Of a stretch of 64,000 nucleotides of DNA, positions 35,610 to 47,900 are shown piece by piece. The stretch lies in NCBI GenBank assembly GCA_964350695.1, contig CAYGKM010000003.1, positions 88,275-152,274 on the forward strand. The letters are read 5' to 3'. How positions within the stretch are numbered: the stretch's first letter is position 1; each line of letters opens with the position of its first letter. Both the position numbers and the translations under genes were made by a program. Below the pieces are notes generated by a model that did not search any database, had not been told where the DNA came from, and worked only from the letters and a program-made list of their open reading frames with translations. The DNA comes from TMED27 sp964350695. Lineage in GTDB: Bacteria > Pseudomonadota > Alphaproteobacteria > Micavibrionales > Micavibrionaceae.

Positions 35610-36629
35610 TTAGACCTGCGCCCTGAAAACTTTAAAACCGCGCTCTTCACAAATTTTTTCGACCTTGAAAAACGCCCGCTCCAAAATCAACTCGTAAGGC
35701 AAATGCGCATTCGCAACCATATACAAGATGCCGCGCGATTTTAAACTCGCCGCCGCGTTCTGAATAAAGGATTGCCCCAAAGACACATCCGTATTTTTCC
35801 CCTCATGGAAAGGCGGGTTCATGACAATGCAATCAAACGCGTTTTTATATGATTTCTGGCTCAGATCATCCCAATGAAATTCAACGCCCTCGACACCCGC
35901 CATATTCAAACGGCACATCTCCAAAGCCCGCCAATCCGCATCAATGCACGCCAGCGATTTAACCTTCTCAAGCTTGGCCACATGCCTGCTCAAAAACCCG
36001 TAGCCGCAACCGAAATCAGCCACCTTGCCCTTTATGTCCTTGGGCAAAAACTCTGCTAAAATGGCAGACCCCTTATCCAGCTTGTCCCATCCATAAAGCC
36101 CGGGGACAGATGTAAATGCACCGTCCAAAATTTCCTTCGGCTTCGCATCCTCCAGCACCGTTTGAATGGCCTTTTTATCAGGTGAATTCTCGGATAAATT
36201 GAGCCACACAGCGCGGCATTTATTTTTCGATTCATTATAGAGCCTGTCTAAACCAAAACTTTTAAGCGTCTTCGGAAGACGCGCCCCGCCCGTTTTATTA
36301 TCCGCAGATACAAGCAAAACACCTTTCGCGCTTAAAGACTCCAGCGCCTTGGCAATAAGCCCCATGGCTTCAGTTTGGTTTTTCGGCAAAACAATCAACG
36401 CCGCATCAAACGGCGCTTGGCCGTCCAAATCTTTAACAAAATCAATGTCTTGCTGCACGAGCGCATCCGCATAGGGTTTAAAATTCTGCAGGCAAACGGG
36501 CTTTAAATCATAAAGCGCCGGATGCATTTGCGCGTTGAAAAACACAATGCGCTGCCCCAAATTCTCGCGCGCCATAGCGCCTGATTTCAAAGGATAGAAT
36601 AATGTTTCTAAAGCGGGGTTCGTCATCAT
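35610..36629 (-). CDS. rsmC: Class I SAM-dependent methyltransferase, RsmC-like (16S rRNA guanine-N2)
   Basis: The 339-residue protein has the two-domain layout of RsmC/RlmG: a degenerate N-terminal methyltransferase half and an active C-terminal half. The C-terminal half shows SAM motif I VADFGCGYGFLSRHV and the catalytic MNPPFHEGK, typical of guanine-N2 methyltransferases. E. coli RsmC makes m2G1207 of 16S rRNA; the exact target here is inferred. Two ATGs are possible (36629, 36626). It converges with the AAA+ gene with a 3-bp gap. Confidence 0.82.
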   Translation of the reverse strand: MMTNPALETLFYPLKSGAMARENLGQRIVFFNAQMHPALYDLKPVCLQNFKPYADALVQQDIDFVKDLDGQAPFDAALIVLPKNQTEAMGLIAKALESLSAKGVLLVSADNKTGGARLPKTLKSFGLDRLYNESKNKCRAVWLNLSENSPDKKAIQTVLEDAKPKEILDGAFTSVPGLYGWDKLDKGSAILAEFLPKDIKGKVADFGCGYGFLSRHVAKLEKVKSLACIDADWRALEMCRLNMAGVEGVEFHWDDLSQKSYKNAFDCIVMNPPFHEGKNTDVSLGQSFIQNAAASLKSRGILYMVANAHLPYELILERAFFKVEKICEERGFKVFRAQV

Positions 36630-36714
36630 GAAAACACATTAATGCTTTTCAAATATGATAGCGAGAGGCAAAAGCGCTTGCCGTGAGTGCGGCGGGGCTA
36701 TATTGATAAGCGCT

Positions 36715-38115
36715 ATGTCAGAAACACCATCAATCACAGCCGTAAAAAAACCCCTCCCCTACGCCCATAGAGGAAACCTTACCGAAGGGTCTGTGCGCGG
36801 GCATCTGATCCGTATGACAGTGCCGATGATCTGGGGTTTGTTCGCCGTCATTGCCGTGCAACTTGTCGACACCTATTTCATCTCGCTTCTGGGCGATACA
36901 AATACACTGGCGGGTTTCAGTTTCACCTTCCCCGTCACCATGATTATTTCCCATTTCGTATTCGGCTTGAATATTGCGCTGTCTTCTGTCGCTTCACGGC
37001 TCTTGGGACAAAAACTATTAAAAGATACGAAACGCATCGTATTGCATTCAATGATCATGGCTCTCGGTCTGTCCGGCTCTATCGCGCTGATAACATATAT
37101 ATTTATGGAGCCGATTTTCACCGCGCTGGGCGCAACCGAAATCACATACCCTGTGGTGGCTGAATATATGCCGATCTGGTTGATCAGCTCGGTAATTTTA
37201 ACAATCGCAGTCAACGCAAACTCCGCGATGCGCGCAAACGGCGACACGCTCATCCCCGCGCTTGTCATGACTGTCATGGCCGCCATGAACGCCATATTGG
37301 ATCCCTTTTTAATCTTCGGACATTTCGGCATGCCCGCTCTGGGTGTGCAGGGCGCGGCCATCGCCACCCTAACCGCGCAAATCATAACCAGTGTTGTCGC
37401 CGCCTATATTCTGGTGTTTAAAAAGGACATGGTCGCCACCGATGGCTTGCACTTGAACCTGTTTAAAGACTCCATGAAACGCCTTTTGGTCATTGCCATC
37501 CCCGCAGGATTGGGCAACATTATCATGCCCGCAACCGGCGCGGTGATTATCACGCTCATTGCAAAATATGGCCCCGAAGCCGTCGCCGCTTATGGGATTG
37601 TCAGCCGCATAGAGGCCTTCTCGTTGCTCTTGGTCATTGCCTTATCCATGGGCATGGCGCCGATTGTCGGGCAAAACTGGGGCGCAAAAAACTTTGGCCG
37701 CGTGCACAGCGCGATCCGCCAGGCCATCACCGCCAACTTCATCTGGTCGATGTCTGTCGCCGCCATTTTAGGCCTCGCCGCGCACCAAATCGCCGGCGCC
37801 TTCTCTGATGACGCGCAGGTCATTCTCTATTCAAAACAGTTCTTCTGGATTGTGCCTGTGTCTTATGCCTTCGGAAATTTGGTCTTCGGCTGGGCCTCGG
37901 CGTTTAATGCCATGGGCATGCCGCAAAAGGCCTTCGTCATGATCGCCGTAAAAGCCATCGTGATGATTATTCCTGCCGTTTATATCGGCGGCTATTTCTA
38001 TGGTGTAACGGGAATTTTCTGCGCGATCGCCAGCGTAAACGTGTCTGCGGGGCTATTCTTCCACTTCATCAGCAAGCGCGCATGCCGCCAAATAGAAGCG
38101 CAAATCGCGGATTAA
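36715..38115 (+). CDS. MATE family multidrug/metabolite efflux transporter
   Basis: The 466-residue protein has twelve predicted transmembrane helices in two repeated halves, with MATE-like segments such as RMTVPMIWGLFAVIAVQLVDTYF near the start. MATE proteins export organic cations or other metabolites in exchange for Na+ or H+; the substrate cannot be read from the sequence. I chose the ATG at 36715 (MSETPS); an upstream start would add a Cys-rich tail not typical of the family. The 3' end overlaps the convergent AsmA-like gene by 3-4 bp. Confidence 0.92.
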   Translation: MSETPSITAVKKPLPYAHRGNLTEGSVRGHLIRMTVPMIWGLFAVIAVQLVDTYFISLLGDTNTLAGFSFTFPVTMIISHFVFGLNIALSSVASRLLGQKLLKDTKRIVLHSMIMALGLSGSIALITYIFMEPIFTALGATEITYPVVAEYMPIWLISSVILTIAVNANSAMRANGDTLIPALVMTVMAAMNAILDPFLIFGHFGMPALGVQGAAIATLTAQIITSVVAAYILVFKKDMVATDGLHLNLFKDSMKRLLVIAIPAGLGNIIMPATGAVIITLIAKYGPEAVAAYGIVSRIEAFSLLLVIALSMGMAPIVGQNWGAKNFGRVHSAIRQAITANFIWSMSVAAILGLAAHQIAGAFSDDAQVILYSKQFFWIVPVSYAFGNLVFGWASAFNAMGMPQKAFVMIAVKAIVMIIPAVYIGGYFYGVTGIFCAIASVNVSAGLFFHFISKRACRQIEAQIAD

Positions 38116-38876
38116 TCAAACAATCCCTTGATGCTCTCGCCGATCTTATTAATCTCGGTGCCGATCTGCTCTTTCATCACATTAATCTGGCTCACACCCA
38201 TCTCTTTAAGAGCCTCGGCGGAAAGCCCTTGATAAAAACCGGCCTTTCCTGCGGCATTAGTGGCTGTCTTCAAAATCTCTTTCGAAATGCGCGCCACCGC
38301 CTCGCCCGCAGGTAACCCGCCTTCGGCGGTTCCGATCGCACTCATATTCACATCACCAATCGTAATCGGGTCTAAGTCTTGTGCCTCAATCAAAGTCACG
38401 GAAGGGTTAAGCTGCGGCGCGCTCATAGAAAATTTATTGATGATGACATTAATATCCCCGCCCTTGGCATTCGGATCTGGCTTCTTGATACCTTTTTGCA
38501 GAGCCGTAAAATTCGTGCCGCTTTCCTTCACTTCCAAATTCGCCTGCGTCCCTTTAATTTCGATAGAATCAATCTTAACCAGCTTTTCCGCCAAAGACCC
38601 CAGCCGCGCACTCGCCGTATCAATCGTAAGCGCATAAGGCTTGGAAAACCCCTTTGGGTTGGCAATGCGGATATCGGACGCCGCCACATATTTCTCTTTC
38701 AGAACAACCTCAAGATCACCAATCGACACTTTAACGCCCAGCGCCTCGCTCGCGATTTTCTCAATCCGCGGCTTTGCGAGCGTATTTAAATTCATCATCA
38801 AATACACGCCGCCGCCAAACATTGCGGCCATCGCCAAAGTAGAAATTGTTAAAATGGATTTTGTTGCTGCAGCCAT
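38112..38876 (-). CDS. AsmA-like membrane-anchored protein
   Basis: The 254-residue protein has one N-terminal transmembrane helix (LTISTLAMAAMFGGGVYLMM), followed by the segment LGVKVSIGDLEVVLKEKYVAASDIRIANPKG, the beta-strand pattern of the AsmA/DUF748 superfamily. Large members bridge the periplasm and move phospholipids; this short form has only one such domain and an amphipathic C-terminal region. The ATG at 38876 with GAGG 7-8 nt upstream is preferred over a TTG 21 nt earlier. It lies just downstream of the giant repeat gene in the same orientation (72 bp gap) but may be independent. Confidence 0.75.
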   Translation of the reverse strand: MAAATKSILTISTLAMAAMFGGGVYLMMNLNTLAKPRIEKIASEALGVKVSIGDLEVVLKEKYVAASDIRIANPKGFSKPYALTIDTASARLGSLAEKLVKIDSIEIKGTQANLEVKESGTNFTALQKGIKKPDPNAKGGDINVIINKFSMSAPQLNPSVTLIEAQDLDPITIGDVNMSAIGTAEGGLPAGEAVARISKEILKTATNAAGKAGFYQGLSAEALKEMGVSQINVMKEQIGTEINKIGESIKGLFD

Positions 38877-38948
38877 AATATCCTCGCGTGATGACAAATT
38901 ATGTCTTCATACATACAACAGCTCTGGGACATTGAAAAGTGCGAAGGG

Positions 38949-41900
38949 CTATTCGGATAAAAGCGCCTGACGGAGTTTTTCTTTTTTCTGCTCGTGATAG
39001 GTCAGCACATCTTCGAATTGATCGTAAAGATTGTGGAATTTTTCATCTTTAATCGTCGCCTCGCCGCCATCTTCAGCGCCCCCGCCTTCACCTTCGGCGC
39101 CGCCATCATCCTCGGCAAAATTCTGCAAAGCCTCAAGCATCTGGCGTAAATTCGTATAATCGCCTTCGGCTTCAATCTCTTCTAATGTCGGCTCTTTGCT
39201 TGCCCCTTCAACAAGCTCCTTAACAGGGTCGGCGCTTTCACCAATCTCGTTATCATTCGTCATCTCGCGAATTTCAACCGTGGTGCGTTCACGCAGAATT
39301 TGCCCGATACCGCCCTCTCCGTAAAATGCGCCCTCAAGCCCGCCTTCGGAAAATGCCGCTTCAAGAAGCGCGCCCGTTGCGCGGCCACGTCTAAAATCAT
39401 CTTCAATCACAATGCCGTTGAAATTACCGCCCGGACCGCGACCTGTAGAAGGCGCAATAAACGGCGTTTCATTAATGTCCAGAACCGTAATCGTCATAAG
39501 GCGATCAAACGTGCCGCCATTATTATCATTGGTGCGGATTGTCACGCTGTGAAACGTGCTTGTTTCAAAGTCCAGCTCGGCGTTCACAAAAAGCTGATTC
39601 CCGACAATCGTAAATTTATTATCCGGATCAGACATGATGGAATAAGTGAATGTATCACCCGGCAGATCGGCATCAATCGTATAAAGATCACCGATCCACG
39701 CCCCGATATCCGCATCTTCATCAATCATCATATCGGTCAGGCCAAGATTAGTCGGCGTATCATTTACGCGCGTAATATTCCATGTGAAGTCGACAGCGGT
39801 CAGCGTCGCGCTACCATCGCTGAGCGTCACGGTCACGCGCTCTGATGAGCTTTCCCCGCCATCATGCGTATAGCGGATAAAGCCATTATCAATATCACCT
39901 TGCGTGAAAGTATCACTGACGCCCAGAACGCTCGCCGTATTGGTATTCTCAAACACTCCGCCCGGCAGCGCCGTAATCGTATATGTCAGGCCCGCATCCG
40001 CGTTATCAACATCGGAGGAGGCAAGGCGCGTATTGCTCATCACAATGCTTCCACCCTCGGCCACTGTCGCGCCCAGATTAGTATCAATCGTCGGCGCATC
40101 ATTTTCAGGTGTGACCGTGATGTTAAATGTCGCCGTATCCGCCGCCGCACCGTTTTCAAGGCCATCAGCAAGAGAAAGATTAAAGCTGGCTGTCGTTGTT
40201 TGGCTATCATCATGGATAAAGAACACAAGGCCGTTATCAACATCGGCTTGGGTGAAGGTGGTCGCGGTTACGCCGCTGACTTCAATATGTCCGTTAGTAA
40301 TTGCGCTGGCCGTATAGGTTACGCCCGCAGCGTTATCGTCTGTATCGAACATGTTCAAATTATTATTGGTAATCGCAACAGAGCCACCCTCAAGAACCGT
40401 TACGGTTGGGTTCGTTTCATAAATGCTGACATTTCTGAACTGCGAGATTGCATCCGCGCCCGCATCATCATCTGCCATAAAGAATAAATCAGTGACCGCG
40501 CCGGTAAAGTCGGCGCCGATTGGAATTTCAAAACGCGTCCAGCCATCGCCAAGGTTATAAGTGTTATAAGATTGATCAAATAATCCGTTCGCATCCGTAC
40601 CGAACAGCTCATACGAATATGAACCATTACCGATCACATCGTCTGTCTCAAAACCAATCCCGTGAATCTCGCCCTCTTTGGTAGAACGGAAATCAAATGT
40701 CAAAACCGTATCCGCCGTCAGCGTGATCGGCATCGGGATTTTCTTCCACGCATTGCCGTAAATGGTCAGCACGCTGCCATCTGTTGAAACCTCATAACTC
40801 GTCGCCGTTGAGCCTTGACCATCGCCCGCGCCGCTCGGATCATATGGCGAAATCGTTGCGCTTCCGAAATCAACAGTCGTTGGCGCGCCGTCCGTAATCG
40901 CAATCACAGGCGCTTCGTTCACAGCGGTGTTTACATTCACTGCAAATGTACCTGTGATAGGGCTAGTGCCATTTTCGCCGCCATCAGCAACAGAGAAGCC
41001 AAACTCCGCCGTGCCTGCACTTGAACCATCATGGCGGAACACCACGCGGTTGGCGTTGATATCGGCCTGAGTAAAACTGGTGACGGGATAGCCGACTTTA
41101 GTCGTGAGTTCGATCCAGCCGTTTTCCTTGCTTGTAATGGTATAAACTAACCCTGCGCCGCTATCGTCAACATCTGTCGTATTGAGCAGCGCGTTTGTAA
41201 TTGTGACGGTGCCGCTTTCGGTGATGTTTGCGCCGATATTGGCGGCAAGCACCGCTTGGTCGTTCACGGCCGTTACGGCGATGTTGAATGTGCCTGTCGC
41301 GGCGGCGGCGCTGTTTTCTCCGCCATCGGCGAGCGAGAATGCAAAGCTGGCCGCTGTTGTCTGGCTGTCATCATGGATGAAAGTCACGCGGTTATTATTA
41401 ATATCGTCTTGCGTGAATGTGGTTTGGGTTACGCCGCTGACCTGCACCACGCCGTTGGTGATGCTGCTGGCGGTGTAGGTGCGATCGGTGGCGGCGTCAT
41501 CAACATCCGCGCTATTCAGCATTGCAGATGTAATGTTCAAAGTTGCGCCTTCGTTCATTGTTCCGCCAGTATTGGCCGTGATTGTCGGCGCGTCGTTGAT
41601 GGGCGTTATCGTCATATTGAATGTGCCAGTTGCAGGCGCCGCGCTATCTTCGCCGCCATCAGCAAGTGAGAATGCAAAGCTGGCCGCGGTGGTTTGGCTG
41701 TCATCATGTATGAAGGTTACGCGGTTATTATTAATATCGTCTTGCGTAAAGGTGTTTTGCGTAACGCCGCTGACTTGAATTATACCGTTGCTCAGGCTGC
41801 TGGCGGTATATGTGCGGGCGGTTGTTGCGTCATCGGGGTCGGTGCTGTTCAGCATTGCGCTGGTGACGGTCAAGGTTGCGCCTTCGTTGAAGGTTGCGCC

Positions 41901-44900
41901 TGTATTAACGGATATCACAGGCGCGTCATTGACGGGTGTTACAGCAATGCTGAACGTGCCCGTATCCGCGGCCGCCCCGTTTTCCCCGCCATCGGCGAGG
42001 GAGAAGTTGAAGCCGGCGGACGTTGTCTGGCTGTCATTGTGAACAAATCTTACGCGGCCCTGATCGACATCATATTGTGTGAATGTGGTTCTGGTTACGC
42101 CGCTGACCTGGATTACGCCGTTGGTGATCGCGCTGGCGGTATAGGTTAGGTTTCCTGCGCCATCATCGGAATCAGACCCGCTTAACATAGCGCTCGTAAT
42201 GTTTAGACTTGCGCCTTCATTCATCGTTCCGCCTGTATTGGTATCGAGGGTCGGCGCATCATTGATCGGATTAACGATCAGAGTAAAGCTGCCGGTATCC
42301 GCCAACGCACCGTTTTCGCCGCCATCGGCGAGGGAGATGTCAAAGCCCGCATTCAGGCTATTGCCGCCGTCATGCACAAAAGTCACGCGGTTATTATTAA
42401 TGTCATCTTGGGTAAATGTGGTCGTTGTCACGCCGCTCACCTGCACCACACCGTTGGTGATATTGGTGGCTGTGTATGTCAGACCTGTGCCACTATCGTC
42501 AGGATCAACGGATGTGATATGCGCGGCTGTAATGTTGAACGTGCCGCCTTCATTGACCGAGACAACCTGATCGGCTTCATAGAAATTTACATTGCGGAAT
42601 TGAATTTGCGCAGCCGGGCCGGAATCCTTATCCAAAACAAACACAAGTTTGTCCATAACGCCCGTGTAATCCGCACCGATGGGGATATCATAGCGAACCC
42701 ATCCGTCACCAACAGAATAATTATTATAGCTTTGATCCACGATGCCCCATGTTTGCGTGCCCGCAAGCTGATACCCCAAGAGATCATTGGCATGATTGTT
42801 ATCATCATCAAAACCAATGCCGTATATTTCGCCCACATCTTCGCTAAAAAACTCGAAACTCAAAACCGTATTCGCGGTCAGCGTGTATGGGATATCAATT
42901 TTCTTCCACGCATTGCCTGTGATTGTGAGTGTCGAGCCGTCACCGCTGGCCACAGCTGTAGCGCCAGGCGTGTCCTGCCCCGCGTCGAAAGTCCCGACAG
43001 GATAATCATTGAAATCAATCACATTCGGCGTGCCGTCATTCACCACCAAAGTCGGGGCATCGTTGACGGGTGTCACGGTCATTATAAATGTATCGGTATC
43101 AGGAGCAGCGCCGTTTTCGCCGCCATCAGCAAGCGAAACATCAAATCTTGCGGTTATAGTTTCGCTGCCGTCATGAACGAAAGTTACGATGCCTGCATCA
43201 AGATCAGCCTGCGTGAAGGTGGTTTGCGTAACGCCGCTTACTTGAATGACACCGTTCACAAGGTTAGACACCGTCCATGTCAGGCCGGTTCCGAAATCGT
43301 CCGGGTCAAAGGAATCAAGCATTGCCGTGGTCAGAACAGTCGCACTGCCTTCCGCGACCGTCGGCCCTGTATTGGTTGAAATTATCGGCGCGTCATTGAC
43401 GTTATCAACCGTCAGATTAAAGCGTCCTGTTGCGGCCGTCGCGCCGTCCTCGCCGCCATCGGCAATCGAGAAGTCAAAATATGTGCCTGCCGTTGCACCG
43501 CTGTGGCGGAAAACAACGCGGGAATTATCAATATCGTCTTGCGTAAAGCTGGTGATCGCCACATTCGGGTTCGAAAGATATTCAAGCTGACCGTTGGCTG
43601 TGCCTGTGATTGTAAATGTGAGACCTACCCCGCTATCATCGGGGTCAGCCGCGCGAAGAACCGCGCGCTTTAAAAGCACGATGCTGTTTTGGTTCACTGA
43701 ACTGCCTGCGTTGACGCCGATTGTCGGGGAATCATTGACGGGAATGCGCGTCAGGTTGAATGTCGCGGTATCTGCAACTGCGCCGTTTTCGCCGCCATCG
43801 GCAACGCTAACATCAAAGCGCGCATTATTCTCGCCGCCGTCATGCACGAAACGCACGCGGTTTGCGACCAGATCCGCTTGGGTAAAGCTGATAATCGGTG
43901 TGCCCGGTGCCGTCGAAAGAACAACCTGCCCGTTATTGATATTTGAAAGCGTATACACAAGGCCTGTGCCGCTATCGTCCGGGTCGGTCACGTTCAGCAT
44001 GGCCGTTGTCACGGTAACAAAGCTGCCTTCTACAACGCTTGCGCCTGTGTTGGTTGTGATGATCGGCGTATCGTTCACAGCCGTGACCGTGAAGTTGAAT
44101 GTGCCCGTTGCCGCCGCCGCGCCGTCTTCACCGCCATCAGCGAGTGAGAAATTAAAGCGCGTCGTCCCTTCGCCGCCATCATGCACAAACACAACGCGGT
44201 TATTATTAATATCGTCTTGCGTAAACGTAGTTTGGATTACGCCGTTCACCTCTATATGGCCGTTCAAGATGCCCGATACCGTATAGGTCAGTCCCGTATT
44301 CACATCATCAATATCTGTACCATTCAGCATTGCGCTGGTGATGGTTGTGCTGGCCCCTTCGGTGATCGGCGCGCCTGTGTTCGTCGCAATCACAGGGGCA
44401 TCGTTAACAGGGATAATGGTGATATCAAAAGTCTGTGCGCTCAATACACGCCCGCCATCGGTGACCTCAAAAACAAAGCTATCTGTGGTTGTTTCTGTTC
44501 CGTCATGAACAAAAGAAATCCGTCCGTTTTGAAGGTCATCAAGGGTGAAATTGGAAATTTGGAAACCCGGATTTGATGAATGCTCCAACTGACCATTGCT
44601 CGGCAATGTCGAAACATGAAAGCGCGTATCCGCGGCAACGCCGTCAAGATCGCTGATATTTAAATCCGCGGTGGTAAGAGCCGTTGTTCCTGCCTCACTC
44701 ACACTGATCGGGTTATTGGCCGAAATTGAGAAATCATCGTTAAATTTGATCGTGATGTTGATTTCATCGAACTTTACGCCTGCATTTTCCGTGGCGCGGA
44801 TCGTCAAGACATAGGTGTCTTGCACGGTCGCATCCAAATTGGTTGTGTCGAGAATGCGGATCTCGCCTGTGGCGATATCAATTTCGAAAATACCGTCGGC

Positions 44901-47900
44901 ATTGCCGCCCTGAATGCTGAAATCAAGCGCATCCCCTTCAGGATCAAGACCTTGAACAAAACCAATACTGTCACCATTGCTGACATCAGACGCGTCCGCG
45001 TTTGTGTGATTGACGCGGTAATAGCTGTTATTGATAACGTCCTTGCCTTCCCATTCCACCACCACGTTGCGGGTGCTTCCATTGCCGTCATCCTGCCAGT
45101 TACTGTTGGCGTTCATAAGGCCGTAATTAGAACCTGTACCGCTATTTGGCTCTGAACCTGTCCAGTTATTATAATACCCGGCCGCGTCTGTATTTCCCTG
45201 TGAGAGCTGCATACCGGCTTCGGGGCCTGAAACCCAAATCCATTTGCCTTCTTCCGCTGCATCGGAAAGCGCAAGCCATACATGGGTTGGGCTTACATTG
45301 TCACGGACAAAGACCATTTCCGCCGCCGAAGTAATGGTCAGCATGTGTCCGGTTGCGCCATTAAGCGTTTGCGATTCTGCAAAAGACAGGGAAGAGTTGA
45401 AATTACGGTTGGTTGTATCAACCATATAAAAATTACCCGTGGCGGAACTGTAAAACACGCCAGGATTCGCGGTTTCAATTACGGTCTGAATGTTCAGTGA
45501 AGGCGCTTCATCTACGTCAATAAGGTTGATCGTGATATTGCGGTTATGAAAGAGCGACAGATCATTATCGTCAGTCCCGCGAATGGTCAGCGTGTAGGAC
45601 GAAGTTGTATCATAATCGAGCTGCGTGGCATCAAGAACTTCAACCAAACCTGTAATGGCATCAATTTTAAATATGCCCTGCCCGCTGCCGCCAACGATGC
45701 TATAGGTCACCGTGTCACCTTCAGGATCCGTAGACGTCACCGTTCCAACATCATCATTATTGGCCGCATCTTCTGAAATGCTGAACGTCGCCCCATTAAC
45801 GTTGGGACGCGTATTTTCAAGAACATCGAGCATGTTAATAGTGATGGTTTGTGTATCATTGAGGATCGTATCGGTGGCGCGCACATCCAGTGTATATGAA
45901 GTGATTGTTTCATAATCAAATGTCGAGTTATCGGTAACTGTTATCGCGCCGGTACTTGGGTCTATACTAAAAAATGCGCTGCCTGTTCCGCCTGTAATAC
46001 TATAAGTGATTGGTTGCCCTGCGTTTTCATCAACCGCTAGTACCGTTCCGACGGTATCGCCGTTAGCGGCAAATTCGGAGAGATAAAATTCCTGCGCATC
46101 CGTCCCCGCTTTTTTCACTTCGGTGATTTTCAGATTATCAATCCCGAACGATTCATCGTTAATATTCGTGCCATTAAGGCTTGAACCAAAACCCAGCTTA
46201 AAAGTCGGATCAGATGTATCAATGATCAATGTGTAATGCACAATCTGGTCATAGTTCGCGGCATTTCCCGCAATATAGCCAATCTGCTGTGTTGTACTTT
46301 GCGCGTTATATGTTACATCGCCGGTAACGCCGCCGCCCTCTTGATCAAACGTGCCTTGGTTATACCGGTGGTTGCTCAAAACCTGCGTGTCATTTACGAA
46401 AGCATAGAAATACTCATTATCCCAGCTATCGAGTTCATAAAAATCAAACTCTACAATAATATAATCCTGCGTCCCCGAAGTTGCGAAGGTTCTAAAGAGA
46501 TCCTGATCGGTTGGTGTGTCGATATTGCGGTTAAACTGCCCCCAAAATCTGCTTAAAACCGTATCAGTCGTGGTTGTATTGTTATTCCAGCCCGACGCGC
46601 CGCCTTCGAAATCTTCATCCAGAATGGTCGTGGTGGTCAGAATTTCGGGTGCGACATTCGATGTATCAATCGTGATCACAAATGTACCTGTAAGGATCGT
46701 TCCGCCGTCTGTAACGCTGTAATCAAAACTTTCGGTCAAACCGCCTGCGTTGGTATAGGTTATGGCGCCCAAATCCAAATCAGCTTGATTAAAGGTATCG
46801 CCTAACCCCAAAGCTACGCCATTGCGAAACAATGTTCCGTTCGAAACATCGGTTGTGATTGTGTAGATAATATTATTCGGACTGGTATCAGTATCGGTAT
46901 AAACCAGCATGGTATTCTGGTTAGATACGGACGGGAATTCGGTAATCACTAAATCACTGTCTATGCTGCCTTGAAAATCTCTCTGCCCGGATTGTGAACC
47001 GTTATATCCTCCGGGAGAGCTGTTTAGAACGCCTACGCCTGTACCGTTACTTCCTGAATGATCGGTCGTTGTATAACCGCCCAGGGTTTTTTCGGCCGTG
47101 CGACCATAGGTATACCAACTCATGTCACCCGTTTGCTGATAATGCATACGAATTTCGTTCGTGGTTTGGTCAATCTCGACAACCACCGCATATTGCGTTC
47201 CTGCATTTAAGGCATCACTGGAAAGACGGGGGGTGCTTTGCGCCGAACCGGAATAAAAATCCAGCTCAAAATTTGAATTGAGATAAAGGCCAATCCCTAC
47301 GCCGGAACCGCCGCTTTCAAACAAGGTTTCACCCGGGACGCCGTTCGGGGTTGCGGCGGGGGTTGTAAATACCATTGCATATTGCAGGCTTTTATTATCA
47401 ACCGTGCCGTCCCAAGTACCGTAATTTCCAACCGCGCTATAACGCAAAAGCTCAGTGCCGAATTGCGTGCCCTCTGCACCAATCAATGTTGAAAACCCCT
47501 GAAATACGGTTGTGCCGCTATTCACATTAAAGGCCAAAGGATCATTCACAGACGTGATCGTGATATCGAATGTTTCGGCGGCAAGTGTCGTATCGCCGTC
47601 GGTCACGGTAAAATTAAAACTGTCAGAAGTTGTGTCCGTGTCGTTATGAACATATTGAACGCGGTTATTCACCACATCGTCCATCGTGAAGCTGGTGATC
47701 GCCACGCCCGTATTCGTTGTCAGTTCCAAACGCCCATTATTAACAGTGCTTGTAACAGTGAACACCAAATCCGTATTCGCGTCATCAACATCGGTGACGT
47801 TTAAATCTGCCGTTGTGATGAGAGTAGACGCACCTTCGGTTACCGTTACCCCGTTATTAGCCGCCAAGACCAGATCATCGTTTTGAGGAACGATCGTAAT

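Noticed and set aside
39300..44290. Long plus-strand frames opposite the giant repeat gene
   Set aside because: They follow the repeat periodicity of the real gene and encode low-complexity shadow proteins.
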